From contig NZ_JAMHGA010000017.1 in assembly GCF_023660105.1 (NCBI RefSeq), forward strand, positions 1-64,000: a stretch of 64,000 bases of DNA, in the 5' to 3' direction. The DNA is from Desulfovibrio aminophilus (GTDB lineage Bacteria > Desulfobacterota > Desulfovibrionia > Desulfovibrionales > Desulfovibrionaceae). The notes under the pieces were generated by a model. The model was given only the letters and a program-made list of their open reading frames with translations, was not told the DNA's origin and did no database searches. Positions within the stretch are counted from its first letter, which is position 1, and every line of letters begins with the position of its first letter. Below, one piece after another: positions 55,524 through 64,000 of this stretch. The position numbers and the translations under genes were made by a program.

Positions 55524-56516
55524 TCAGCCGCCGATGGCGGACATGGACGTGCCGCAGACGCCCCGGCCGCGCGCCCGCTTCTCCAGGATCTCGTGTCCCA
55601 GGGGCTTGCGCGCGCCGGCCAGGAGCAGGACCTTGCGCAACTGCTCGGCGCCCAGCCGGGGATGGCGCAGGATGCCCTTGAGCCGGTAGACCTTGTCCGA
55701 GAACAGGCAGGTGCGCAGGTGGCCGTCGGCCGTCAGGCGCAGGCGGTTGCACGTGCCGCAGAAATGGTTCGTCAGGGGCGAGATGAGCCCGAAACGGCCC
55801 TGGCCTCCGGCGATGGAGTAGACCTGCGCCGGGCCCTGGTCCGCGCTGTTGCGGGGCAGGGGGGCGAGGTCCGCCAGCTTTTGCGCCGCCTCCAGGATTT
55901 CCCCGGCCGTCCAGACCGCCTCCGGGCTCCAGTCCGAGCCGCCCATGGGCATGAACTCGATGAAGCGCACGTCCAGGGGGCGGCTGCGGGCCAGGTCCAG
56001 GAAGGCCCCCAACTCGCCGTCGTTGACGCCCTTCATGGCCACGGCGTTGATCTTCACGCGGAATCCCAGGTCCAGCGCGGCCTGGATGTTCTCCCAGACC
56101 TGCGGGAACAGGTCCCGGCCGGTGACCCGGGCGAATGTGGCCGGGTCCAGGGTGTCCAGGGAGATGTTCAGGCGCGAAAGCCCCCGCCCGCGCAGGAAGG
56201 CGAGGTGCGGCCCGATGAGCGTGGCGTTGGTGGTCACCCGCGCGTCCAGGTCCGGGAAGCGGGCCAGGACCTCGGCCACGAACTCCGGGAAGCCCCTGCG
56301 CGCGAACGGCTCGCCGCCGGTGAACCGGACCTTGCCGATGGACAGGCTTCGGGCCAGGGCGATGACCTCCAGGAGCTCCTCGTAGCGCAGGATCTCCGGG
56401 TGCGGAATGAAGGTCTGCTCCTGGGCCGAGCAGTACAGGCAGCGCAGGTTGCAGCGGTCGGTGACGCTGATGCGCAGGTAGCTCACCACCCGTTGCCGGG
56501 CGTCGGTCAGGATCAT
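55524..56516 (-). CDS. moaA: GTP 3',8-cyclase MoaA (molybdenum cofactor)
   Basis: A 330-residue radical-SAM enzyme for the first step of molybdopterin synthesis. The first cluster motif is TDRCNLRCLYC, the second is the C-terminal HFCGTCNRLRL plus a later Cys (RTCLF). The GGEPFARRG motif and the terminal Gly-Gly (SAIGG) are present. Its ATG overlaps the purE stop (ATGA). Molybdenum or tungsten formate dehydrogenases are the likely clients in this organism type. Confidence 0.95.
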   Translation of the reverse strand: MILTDARQRVVSYLRISVTDRCNLRCLYCSAQEQTFIPHPEILRYEELLEVIALARSLSIGKVRFTGGEPFARRGFPEFVAEVLARFPDLDARVTTNATLIGPHLAFLRGRGLSRLNISLDTLDPATFARVTGRDLFPQVWENIQAALDLGFRVKINAVAMKGVNDGELGAFLDLARSRPLDVRFIEFMPMGGSDWSPEAVWTAGEILEAAQKLADLAPLPRNSADQGPAQVYSIAGGQGRFGLISPLTNHFCGTCNRLRLTADGHLRTCLFSDKVYRLKGILRHPRLGAEQLRKVLLLAGARKPLGHEILEKRARGRGVCGTSMSAIGG

Positions 56517-57007
56517 TTCTTTTGTTCCAGGGAGGCCGCCGCCTTCTCCACCGAGGCGACGAACCCCTCGCGGGCCTTGGCGATGCGCCCGGCGAGGCCC
56601 GTGTCGGACAGGGCCAGGATCTGGGCCGCCAGCCAGGCCGCGTTGCGGGCCCCGGCCGAGTCCAGGGCCACGGTTCCCACCGGGAAGCCCGGGGGCATCA
56701 TCACGGTGGAGAGCAGGGCGTCCATGCCGCCCAGGGCCGAGGCCGACAGCGGCACGCCGATGACCGGCTTGGCCGTCTTGGCGGCCACGGCCCCGGCCAG
56801 GTGCGCGGCCATGCCCGCGGCGCAGATGAAGACCTGGCAGCCCTTCTCCTCCAGCTCGGCCACGAGCCGGGCCGTGCGTTCCGGGGTGCGGTGCGCGCTG
56901 GTGACGGTGAAGACGTGCTCCACGCCCAGGTCGTCCAGGACCTGGGAACAGGGGCGCATCTTCTCCTCGTCCGAGATGCTGCCCATGAAGATCGCGACCT
57001 TGACCAT
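56513..57007 (-). CDS. purE: N5-carboxyaminoimidazole ribonucleotide mutase PurE
   Basis: A 164-residue class I PurE of purine synthesis. It has the signatures FMGSISDEEKMRPCSQ (phosphate loop), TSAHRTPERT, and ICAAGMAAHLAGAVAA with VIGVPLSASALGG. It lies 5 bp after purD and overlaps moaA. No purK is in the window. Confidence 0.95.
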   Translation of the reverse strand: MVKVAIFMGSISDEEKMRPCSQVLDDLGVEHVFTVTSAHRTPERTARLVAELEEKGCQVFICAAGMAAHLAGAVAAKTAKPVIGVPLSASALGGMDALLSTVMMPPGFPVGTVALDSAGARNAAWLAAQILALSDTGLAGRIAKAREGFVASVEKAAASLEQKK

Positions 57008-57012
57008 GTCCG

Positions 57013-58293
57013 TCAGCCTCCGATGCGTTTCAGTCCCTTGGCGCCGATGTCGCGGCGGAAATAGCTCTTCTCGAAGCGGATGCGCCCGACGGCCTCGTAG
57101 GCCGCGGCCTGGGCCCCGGCCAGGTCCGCGCCCAGGGCTGTGACGCCCAGGATGCGGCCGCCGCTGGTGACGATCTTGCCGCCCTCCAGCCGGGTTCCGG
57201 CCTGGAAGACCTTCACCCCGGGCACGGCGTCGGCCTCGGCGATGCCCGTGATCTCCATGCCCTTGGGATAGGCCCCGGGGTAGCCCTCGGCGGCCATGAC
57301 CACGCAGAGCGCGGTTTCGGGACGGCAGCGCACCTCCACCCCGCGCAGGTCGCCCTTGGCGCAGGCCAGCATGATCTCGGCAAGGTCCGAATCCAGGCGC
57401 AGGAGCAGGGGCTGGCACTCGGGGTCGCCGAAGCGCACGTTGTACTCCAGGACCATCGGGCCCTTCTCGGTGTACATGAGTCCGGCGTAGAGCACGCCCC
57501 GGAAGGGCTGGCCCTTGTTGGCCAGGTTTCTGAGGATCGGCGCGATGACCAGCTCGGCGGTCTCCTCGTAGCGCGCGCCGGGCAGGATCGGGGCCGGGCT
57601 GTAGGCCCCCATGCCGCCGGTGTTGGGGCCGGCGTCGCCCTCGCCCACGGCCTTGTGGTCCTGGGCCGAGGGCAGCACGGCGTAGCGCTCGCCGTCGCAG
57701 AAGGCCAGGAAGGAGGCCTCCTCGCCCACCAGGGCCTCCTCCACCACCACCCGGTCCCCGGCAGAGCCGAAGGCCTTGTGGACCATCATGTCCTCCAGGG
57801 TGGACAGGGCCTCCTCGGTGGTCTTGGCCACCACCACGCCCTTGCCCGCGGCCAGGCCGTCGGCCTTGATCACCAGGGGCGCGCCGCGCTCCGCGACGAA
57901 GGCCCGGGCGCGTTCGAACTCGTCGAAAACCATGAACGGCGCGGTGGGCACGCCGGATTCGCGCATGACGGTCTTGGAGAAGGCCTTGCTGCCCTCCAGG
58001 TTGGCCGCGAAGGCGCTGGGGCCGAAGCAGGGGATGCCCTCCTTCTCCAGGGCGTTCTGCAGGCCCAGGACCAGGGGGGCCTCGGGACCGGCCACCACCA
58101 GGCCGACCTGTTTCTCCTTGGCCAGGGCCACCAGTCCGGGCAGGTCGGAGTCGGACACCGGCACGTTGACGCCCTCCTGGGCCGTGCCGCCGTTGCCGGG
58201 GGCGATGAACAGTTCCGTGACCAGGGGGCTCTGGCGCAGCTTCCAGGCCAGGGCGTGTTCGCGCCCGCCGGAGCCGACGATGAGAATGCGCAT
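57013..58293 (-). CDS. purD: Phosphoribosylamine-glycine ligase PurD
   Basis: A 426-residue ATP-grasp enzyme. The N-terminal MRILIVGSGGREHALAWKL, the ATP-grasp core IKADGLAAGKGVVVA, and the metal segment NVRFGDPECQPLLL are all intact. It precedes purE. GAGGTGATCC precedes ATG 58293. Confidence 0.97.
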   Translation of the reverse strand: MRILIVGSGGREHALAWKLRQSPLVTELFIAPGNGGTAQEGVNVPVSDSDLPGLVALAKEKQVGLVVAGPEAPLVLGLQNALEKEGIPCFGPSAFAANLEGSKAFSKTVMRESGVPTAPFMVFDEFERARAFVAERGAPLVIKADGLAAGKGVVVAKTTEEALSTLEDMMVHKAFGSAGDRVVVEEALVGEEASFLAFCDGERYAVLPSAQDHKAVGEGDAGPNTGGMGAYSPAPILPGARYEETAELVIAPILRNLANKGQPFRGVLYAGLMYTEKGPMVLEYNVRFGDPECQPLLLRLDSDLAEIMLACAKGDLRGVEVRCRPETALCVVMAAEGYPGAYPKGMEITGIAEADAVPGVKVFQAGTRLEGGKIVTSGGRILGVTALGADLAGAQAAAYEAVGRIRFEKSYFRRDIGAKGLKRIGG

Positions 58294-58364
58294 GGGATCA
58301 CCTCGCTGGAAAAATCCCCTTCGATGTAGTGGAAAGGGAAAACGTTGGCAAGGCGCGGAGGGGA

Positions 58365-59258
58365 TCAGGCGTCCTCGTCGGGGAGGTCCCAGGCCCGGCG
58401 CACGCAGGCCCGCACGGCGGCCACCAGGGGATCGGCGGAGCGCCGCGACGCCCAGGCCAGCCGGACGGAGATGTCCAGGCCTCCGCCCTCCCAGATCTGC
58501 CCCTCGCTCCGGGCCGCCAGGACCTCGGCCCGGTCCAGGCGCAGGAAGCAGGCCCCCTTGCCCGCCTTGAGCAGGGCCACGAGCATGTTCTCGTCGTTGG
58601 CGGCCAGGATCTTGTTGGGCGTCACGCCCCGCTCCTCCACGTAGGAGGCGATGGCCCGGTGGAAGGGGCAGTCGGGCGGAGCCCAGAGCCAGGGCCGGGT
58701 GGCGAGCCGCTCCAGGGGTTCGGCGCGGCACTCCGGTCCCCACTGGGCGGGCAGGACCAGGACTAGGCGGGAGCGCGTCAAAAGCGCCGTCTCCACCGAT
58801 GGGTGGGGGCTCTCGCCGTAGATGTAGCCCGCGTCCAGGCGGCCGGAGTCCAGGTCGTGGCGGATTTCGCCGGAATTGGAGATGAGCAGCTCCAGGGAGA
58901 TGCCCGGGTGTTCCTGGGACACGGCCTGGGTCAGGCGGCTCAGGCGCAGGAACTCCGGGTCCGTGTTGTGGCCCAGGCGGAAGGAGCCGGTGAGTCTGCC
59001 GTTGAGGCTCCTGGCCTGGTGCAGGAACTCCTCGGCGCTGCGCAGCGTGGCCTCGGCCCGGTCGCGGAGCACGCGCCCGGCCGGGGTCGGCTCCATGCCC
59101 TTGGACGTGCGGGCGAACAGGCTCACGCCCAGCTCCTCTTCCAGGGCCTTGATCTGGGCGCTGACCGCGGGCTGGCTCAGGCACAGCCGCTCGGCCGCGC
59201 GGGAGAGGTTGCCCTCGTCGGCCACGGCCACGAAGGTTTTCAGCTGATAGAGTTCCAC
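58365..59258 (-). CDS. LysR-family regulator
   Basis: A 297-residue LysR-type protein: winged helix at the N terminus (NLSRAAERLCLSQPAVSAQI) and a type 2 periplasmic-binding effector domain. GTG 59258 is chosen because GAGG lies at good spacing and the family start VELYQLKTFVAVAD fits; an upstream ATG at 59294 would add 12 residues. No adjacent divergent target is obvious; the next gene on the plus strand is the 57-residue protein. Confidence 0.87.
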   Translation of the reverse strand: MELYQLKTFVAVADEGNLSRAAERLCLSQPAVSAQIKALEEELGVSLFARTSKGMEPTPAGRVLRDRAEATLRSAEEFLHQARSLNGRLTGSFRLGHNTDPEFLRLSRLTQAVSQEHPGISLELLISNSGEIRHDLDSGRLDAGYIYGESPHPSVETALLTRSRLVLVLPAQWGPECRAEPLERLATRPWLWAPPDCPFHRAIASYVEERGVTPNKILAANDENMLVALLKAGKGACFLRLDRAEVLAARSEGQIWEGGGLDISVRLAWASRRSADPLVAAVRACVRRAWDLPDEDA

Positions 59259-59395
59259 GACCGCCTCATACACCGGCCCGGCCGGCCGGGACAATCGGAA
59301 AAACCGAAGGCCGCCTTCGGATCATGCGATTGGATCGCGCGCCCGGTTCTGGACTAGTCTCGGCCTGGAAGCAACATCCAGCCCGGGAGGAGGCC

Positions 59396-59569
59396 ATGAC
59401 CGCCGCGTCCGATTTCAGGCTTTTCGTCCGCTTTCTCGTGCTCCCCGAGGATTCCGCCGGGGGCGGCGTCCGCCGGACCTGCGGCTCGCGTTGCGCGGCC
59501 CTGGTCAAGACGGCCTTCTGGCTGGCCGCCGCCGTGGCCGCCGGGCTCTGCCTGGGCCGCCTCGGCTAG
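59396..59569 (+). CDS. 57-residue single-helix membrane protein
   Basis: A short protein with one predicted membrane helix (ALVKTAFWLAAAVAAGLCLG) near the C terminus and two cysteines before it (TCGSRCAALV). GGGAGGAGG directly precedes the ATG, which supports translation. It overlaps the convergent aminotransferase end by 4 bp. Unknown role. Confidence 0.55.
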   Translation: MTAASDFRLFVRFLVLPEDSAGGGVRRTCGSRCAALVKTAFWLAAAVAAGLCLGRLG

Positions 59570-60753
59570 CGGAAGCGCGCCCGGGCCCGCTTGAATCCCT
59601 CGCGCGAACGCTCGATCACGTCCTCGCCCACGCAGAAGGCCAGCCGGAAGTAGCCCGGCGCGCCGAAGCCCCGGCCCGGCACGGCCAGGACCAGCTCCTC
59701 GGCCAGGACCCTGCAGAACTCCACGTCGTCGCCCCCCGGAGCCAGGGGGAAGAAGTAGAACGCGCCCGTGGGCATGTGGAACTCGTAGCCCGCGTCGCGC
59801 AGCACGTCGGCCATGAGGTCCCGGCGGCGGCGGTAGATGTCCACGTCCACCTGGCTGCCCAGGGCCTTGAGCAGGAGCTTCTGGGCCAGGGCCGGGGCGT
59901 TCACGAAGCCCAGGATGCGGTTGGCCAGGGTGATGCCGTTGACCAGCTCGGCGTGCTCCGGCATGGCCGGGTTGACCAGGGCGTAGCCCACCCGCGCGCC
60001 CGCCAGGGAGAGGTTCTTGGAGAAGGAGCTGAGCACCACGGTGTGCTCGTAGAGCGGCAGGAGCGAGGGCACTTTCGCGCCGTCGAAGGCCAGGAAGCGG
60101 TAGGGCTCGTCGGCCAGGAGGAAGATCGGCCGCGCCCGTCCCTCGGAGTGCCTGCGCAGGAGCGCGGCCAGCGCGGCCAGCTCCTCGCGGGAGTAGATGC
60201 GGCCCGTGGGGTTGTTCGGGGAGTTGATGAGCACGGCCCGGGTGCGGGGCGTGATGGCCGCCTCCAGGGCCGCCAGGTCCAGGCTGAAGTCCGCCGCGGT
60301 GGGCACGGGCTTGAGCGTCCCGCCGTGGTTCTCCACGTAGAATCCGTATTCCACGAAGTAGGGCGAGGGGCAGATGACCTCGTCGCCGGGGTCCAGGGCC
60401 GCGCGGTAGAAGGCGTTCAGGGCCCCGGCCGCGCCGCAGGTGATGACCAGGCAGTCCGGCGTGACCGCCACGCCCTGCTCGCGGGAGACCTCTTTCGCCA
60501 GGGCCTCGCGCACCTTGGGGTAGCCGAAGTTGGGCATGTAGCCGAAGGCGAAGGGCTGTCCGGCCTCCTCGGCCAGGTCGCGCAGGCCCTCGCGGACCGA
60601 CACCGGCGGGGGCAGGTCCGGGTTGCCCAGGCTGAAGTCGCAGACGGCCGTCTCGCCGTGCTTCTTCTTCAGCTCGATGCCCGCCTCGAACATGCGGCGG
60701 ATCCACGAGGACCGCTCCATGTATCCCTTCACCTGCGACGACAGAACCTGCAT
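59566..60753 (-). CDS. PLP-dependent aminotransferase, class I/II
   Basis: A 395-residue fold type I aminotransferase. The PLP lysine is in SSFSKNLSLAGARVGY; INSPNNPTG and ADEPYRFL contact the cofactor. The N-terminal arm is complete. AAGGAG precedes ATG 60753. Substrate is not evident; aspartate or aromatic aminotransferase is plausible. Confidence 0.9.
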   Translation of the reverse strand: MQVLSSQVKGYMERSSWIRRMFEAGIELKKKHGETAVCDFSLGNPDLPPPVSVREGLRDLAEEAGQPFAFGYMPNFGYPKVREALAKEVSREQGVAVTPDCLVITCGAAGALNAFYRAALDPGDEVICPSPYFVEYGFYVENHGGTLKPVPTAADFSLDLAALEAAITPRTRAVLINSPNNPTGRIYSREELAALAALLRRHSEGRARPIFLLADEPYRFLAFDGAKVPSLLPLYEHTVVLSSFSKNLSLAGARVGYALVNPAMPEHAELVNGITLANRILGFVNAPALAQKLLLKALGSQVDVDIYRRRRDLMADVLRDAGYEFHMPTGAFYFFPLAPGGDDVEFCRVLAEELVLAVPGRGFGAPGYFRLAFCVGEDVIERSREGFKRARARFR

Positions 60754-60924
60754 GTCCGACTCCTTTCGTCTCCGGCCTCCGGGGGCCGTTTGTCGCGTTT
60801 TCCGCCCGGCCGGAGCCGGGGCGTGCAGACTGGTGTGCCCCGTTTTCGCCCGCAATGCAACGTCCCCCGGCGGGATGGGCTCGGGCCGGTTGAGGCTTGC
60901 CCGGGCTTGGGGTAGTGAAGCGGG

Positions 60925-61671
60925 ATGGGGTCGATGGTCGTCCTGCGCGGGGTGGTGAAGGCCCTGCTGAGCCTGCGCTACCGGATCGAGGTGCGCGGCC
61001 TGGAGGCCGTGCGCGCCCGGGGCGACCGGAAGATCCTCTTCCTGCCCAACCATCCGGCGCTCATCGACCCGGTGATCGTCATGGCCGCCCTGCACAAGGA
61101 TTTCCATCCCCGGCCCCTGGCCAACGCCAAGCGCACGGACCTGCCGGTCATCGGCTGGATGGCCCGGCGCGTGGGCACGGTGCTCATCCCGGACCTCATG
61201 GCCCCCTCCCGGCGGGAGATGCGCGAGGTGGCCCGGGGCCTGAACATGGTTCGGCGGGTGCTGGACGACGGGGCGAACATCCTGCTCTATCCCGGCGGGC
61301 AGCTTTCGCGGGAGCCCGTGGAGCGCCTGGGCGGCAAGGGGGCCGTGGACCGGCTGCTCAAGGCCGTGCCGGACGCCCGCGTGGTCCTGGTGCGCCAGCG
61401 GGGCCTGTGGGGCAGCAGCTTCAGCTGGGGCTTCGGCCGCGAACCCCACGTGCTGGGCAACCTGCCCATGCAGCTGGCGGCCCTGGCCGCGGCCGGAATC
61501 GTGGGCCTGCCCCGGCGCACGGTGGTGCTGGAGCTGGACGAGCCCGGGGACTTCCCCCGCGACGGCGGCCGCGCCGAGGTGAACGCCTACCTGGAGCGGT
61601 TCTACAACGCCACGCCCAACCCCGTGGTCCGGGTGCCCTATTTCTGGTGGCGTTCCCGGGAGGGCGCATGA
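60925..61671 (+). CDS. PlsC-like lysophospholipid acyltransferase
   Basis: A 248-residue acyltransferase. Block I is LPNHPALIDPV (H-x4-D), and the later LLYPGGQLSREP fits block III. The family acylates lysophosphatidate or other glycerolipids. Its stop overlaps the start of the sensor kinase (ATGA). Starts at 60925 or 60934 are both open. Confidence 0.82.
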   Translation: MGSMVVLRGVVKALLSLRYRIEVRGLEAVRARGDRKILFLPNHPALIDPVIVMAALHKDFHPRPLANAKRTDLPVIGWMARRVGTVLIPDLMAPSRREMREVARGLNMVRRVLDDGANILLYPGGQLSREPVERLGGKGAVDRLLKAVPDARVVLVRQRGLWGSSFSWGFGREPHVLGNLPMQLAALAAAGIVGLPRRTVVLELDEPGDFPRDGGRAEVNAYLERFYNATPNPVVRVPYFWWRSREGA

Positions 61672-64000
61672 AGCCCGGGGCCGCGCTCCTCTGCCTGCTG
61701 CTCCTCGTCCTCTGTCCGGCGGCCCTGTCCGCGCGGGCGGGAGGCAAGAAGGACATCCTCTTCGTCAACTCCTACCACAACGGCTACGCCTGGTCCGACG
61801 ACATCCTGGCCGGGGTGCGCGAGGGGCTGGCCGAGAGCGGCGCGGACGTCAACCTGCAGATCGAGTACCTGGACGCCAAGAAGCACGACCTGGAGAGCCT
61901 GTCCAAGGCCTACCTGGAGCTGTTCCGGGGCAAGTTCGCCCGCCACCGCTTCAACGCGGTCATCGCGGCCGACAACGACGCCTTCAACTACGTCATGTCC
62001 GTGCGCGACGAATTGTTCCCCGGCGCGCCGGTGGTCTTCTGCGGGGTGAACGAGCAGGAGCGGCTGCCCCAGGCCATGCACAACGTCACCGGCGTGGTCG
62101 AGAACATCGACGTGGAGGAGAGCCTGCGCATCGCCATGCGCCTGCACCCGGGCCGGGACAAGGTGCTCGTGCTCGGCGACCGCTCGACCACCGGCATGGC
62201 CATCCGGGCCCAGGTGGAGCAGGCCGTGCCCGCGCTCCGGGATCGGCTGGCCTTCACCTTCGTCTCGGAGAACAATCTGGCGCATCTCATGGAACTCGCC
62301 CGCACCGCCCGGGGCGACACCCTGATCTATTTCATCCCGATGTATCAGGACGTCTCGGGGGAGTCCTTTTCCACCCCGGAAATCCTGGCCCAGATGTCCG
62401 CCCAGGCCGGCGCGCCGATCTACAGCAACTGGGAGTTCCTGCTGGGCCACGGCATCGTGGGCGGCCACCTGCTGCGCGGCGAGGACCACGGCCGTCTGGC
62501 CGCCCGTCTGGCCCTGCGCGTGCTTCAGGGCGAGAGCCCCGACGCCCTGGGCATCGACAAGAAGGTCTACGGCCGCTTCATGTTCGACCACGACCAACTG
62601 GAGCGCTTCAAGATCCGCCGGGAGGACCTGCCCGAGGGCAGCATCGTGATCAACGAGCCGCCCACCTTCTACGAACTGAACAAGCAGGTCTTCTGGATCC
62701 TCATCGTGAGCTTCCTGGCCCTGTCCATGGTTCTCGTCTCCCTGGTGAACAACATCAAGCGCCGCAAGGTCATCGAGCGCCGGATCAAGGACCAGGTGGC
62801 CTTCCTCCAGCTGCTCATCGACACCATCCCCCTGCCCATCTACTACAAGGGCGGGGAAGGGCAGTACCACGGCTGGAACGCGGCCTTCGAGCGCTGGTTC
62901 GGGCTCACGCGCGGCGAGGCGCGCGAGGGCGGGGCCGTGGGGGCCGCGCTCGTGCAGCTGGACGAGGGCGCCGGGCCGCGCGAGCTGCGGCCGGGCCAGG
63001 TGCGCAGCGAGGAGCGCCGCCTGCTCTCGGCCGACGGCACCCCGCACGACGTGGTCCTGCACCAGGCGGCCTACTTCGACGCCACCGGGGCCGAGGGCGG
63101 CCTGGTGGGCGTGATCTACGACATCTCGGCCCTGCGCCGGGCCGAGGAGGACCTGCGCGCGGCCGAGGAGAAGTACCGGGGCATCTTCGAGAACTCGCCC
63201 CTGGGCATCTTCCGGGCCGGGCCGGACGGGCGCTATCTGGAAGTGAACCAGGCCCTGGCGGCCATGCTCGGCTGCGAGAGCCTGGAGGAGGCCCGGGCCT
63301 CGGACCTGAACCTGCTGGCCGTGCTGCGCGCGGACCCGGACCGGGAGGCCGCGCTCCTGGCCGCGCCCGAGAGCGGCGGGGTGGTGCGCTTCGAGACCCG
63401 CTTCAAGCGCAAGGACGGCCGGAGCATCACCGTGACGGTGAACATCCGGCCTGTGCTGGACGAGGACGGCCTGCTCCGCCACTTCGAGGGCATGGTCGAG
63501 GACGTGACCTTCAAGGCCAACCTCGAGCGCCAGCTTCGGCAGTCGCAGAAGATGGAGGCCATCGGCACCCTGGCCGGGGGCATCGCCCACGACTTCAACA
63601 ACATCCTGACCTCGATCCTGAACTCCACGGAGCTGGCCCTGCTCGACCTGCCGGTGGGCGTTCCGGCCCGGGCCGATTTGGAGCGCGTGGTCCGCGCGGC
63701 GCATCGGGGCAGCGCCCTGGTGAAGCAGATCCTGACCTTCTCGCGGCCCTCCCAGGAGGGTTTCCAGGCCACGGACGTGGCCGCCGTGGTCCGTGACGCC
63801 GTGGGCCTGCTGCGGGCCTCCATGCCGCGCAACATCGTGGTGGTGGAACAGCTGGAGGCCCGGCGCGCGCACAGTTTCGCCGACCCGATCCAGATCCAGC
63901 AGATCGTCATGAACTGCGTGACCAACGCCTTCCAGGCCCTGCGCGACATCGGCGGCCGCATCGAGATCGCCCTCGTCGAAGAGGTCTTGGGCGAGGAGCG
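61668..64000 (+). CDS. Sensor histidine kinase with periplasmic ABC-binding-like domain (cut by window edge)
   Basis: The first 777 codons. A signal peptide (MKPGAALLCLLLLVLCP), a periplasmic ABC_sub_bind-type domain (about 25-330) as in sugar-linked sensors, one membrane helix (about 347-367), two PAS domains (about 375-490 and 500-620), a HisKA domain with GTLAGGIAHDFNNILTS (phospho-His), and the first part of the ATPase domain (VMNCVTNAFQALRD, the N box). It would sense a small periplasmic ligand. The partner regulator or receiver is beyond the window. Confidence 0.9.
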   Translation, partial: MKPGAALLCLLLLVLCPAALSARAGGKKDILFVNSYHNGYAWSDDILAGVREGLAESGADVNLQIEYLDAKKHDLESLSKAYLELFRGKFARHRFNAVIAADNDAFNYVMSVRDELFPGAPVVFCGVNEQERLPQAMHNVTGVVENIDVEESLRIAMRLHPGRDKVLVLGDRSTTGMAIRAQVEQAVPALRDRLAFTFVSENNLAHLMELARTARGDTLIYFIPMYQDVSGESFSTPEILAQMSAQAGAPIYSNWEFLLGHGIVGGHLLRGEDHGRLAARLALRVLQGESPDALGIDKKVYGRFMFDHDQLERFKIRREDLPEGSIVINEPPTFYELNKQVFWILIVSFLALSMVLVSLVNNIKRRKVIERRIKDQVAFLQLLIDTIPLPIYYKGGEGQYHGWNAAFERWFGLTRGEAREGGAVGAALVQLDEGAGPRELRPGQVRSEERRLLSADGTPHDVVLHQAAYFDATGAEGGLVGVIYDISALRRAEEDLRAAEEKYRGIFENSPLGIFRAGPDGRYLEVNQALAAMLGCESLEEARASDLNLLAVLRADPDREAALLAAPESGGVVRFETRFKRKDGRSITVTVNIRPVLDEDGLLRHFEGMVEDVTFKANLERQLRQSQKMEAIGTLAGGIAHDFNNILTSILNSTELALLDLPVGVPARADLERVVRAAHRGSALVKQILTFSRPSQEGFQATDVAAVVRDAVGLLRASMPRNIVVVEQLEARRAHSFADPIQIQQIVMNCVTNAFQALRDIGGRIEIALVEEVLGEE

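Overview
The window is mostly very GC-rich DNA with the gene content of a sulfate- or sulfite-reducing Desulfovibrio-type bacterium (Desulfobacterota). The signs are a sulfolactate sulfo-lyase cluster that would release sulfite, several sigma-54 activators, many large PAS/GGDEF/EAL and kinase signalling proteins, a fused ispDF, a MucR-type regulator and a futalosine-type UbiA prenyltransferase. The assignment rests on gene content only and is not species level.

Layout. 1-4.8 kb: a leftward sulfolactate cluster (larA-like racemase, suyA, suyB, tctC, tctA) with a sigma-54 promoter and palindromic operators, next to its probable GAF/AAA+ activator. 6.3-7.8 kb: an NtrC-type regulator with a degenerate receiver. 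7.9-14.0 kb: an overlapping envelope-glycan operon (SGNH hydrolase, NodB-GT4 fusion, GT2, YkgJ-type protein, rfaE2-like). 14-30 kb: housekeeping and signalling genes, including a CAU tRNA, nif3-like, RNase P RNA, ispDF, cysS, ade, two GGDEF-EAL proteins, an HU protein with a long tail, mqnP-like and mscS. 30.2-30.9 kb: an AT-rich lipoprotein gene broken by an in-frame stop. 30.9-37.2 kb: a histone-deacetylase-like/HyuA pair, then a zinc locus (Zur-like regulator, ZnuA, two-gene permease) around two identical-type palindromes. 37.4-41.7 kb: nitrogen control (amtB, PII, glnD).

42.1-49.9 kb is an accessory island. It starts with a toxin-antitoxin pair and ends with an IS1595-type transposase. 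Between them lies an AT-richer block: a D12 adenine methyltransferase, an OGG-like HhH-GPD glycosylase, queC, a PfkB/nucleoside-deoxyribosyltransferase fusion, a 104-residue protein whose mature N terminus would be Gly-Gly-Ser-Gly-Ser-Gly-Gly-Tyr, queE and queD. Together queD, queE and queC make 7-cyano- or 7-amido-7-deazaguanine, yet no QueF, Tgt, DpdA or CD-NTase gene is present. The block resembles the accessory enzymes of type IV CBASS (QueC-like plus OGG-like) without the cyclase, and is the best candidate here for an undescribed defence or nucleobase-conjugation system.

50-64 kb returns to core DNA: htpG, a MerR-type regulator, lrp-ald, mucR-like, moaA-purE-purD, a LysR regulator, an aminotransferase, plsC-like and a hybrid-type periplasmic-sensing histidine kinase that runs off the window. 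Both window ends cut genes (tctA at the left, the kinase at the right).
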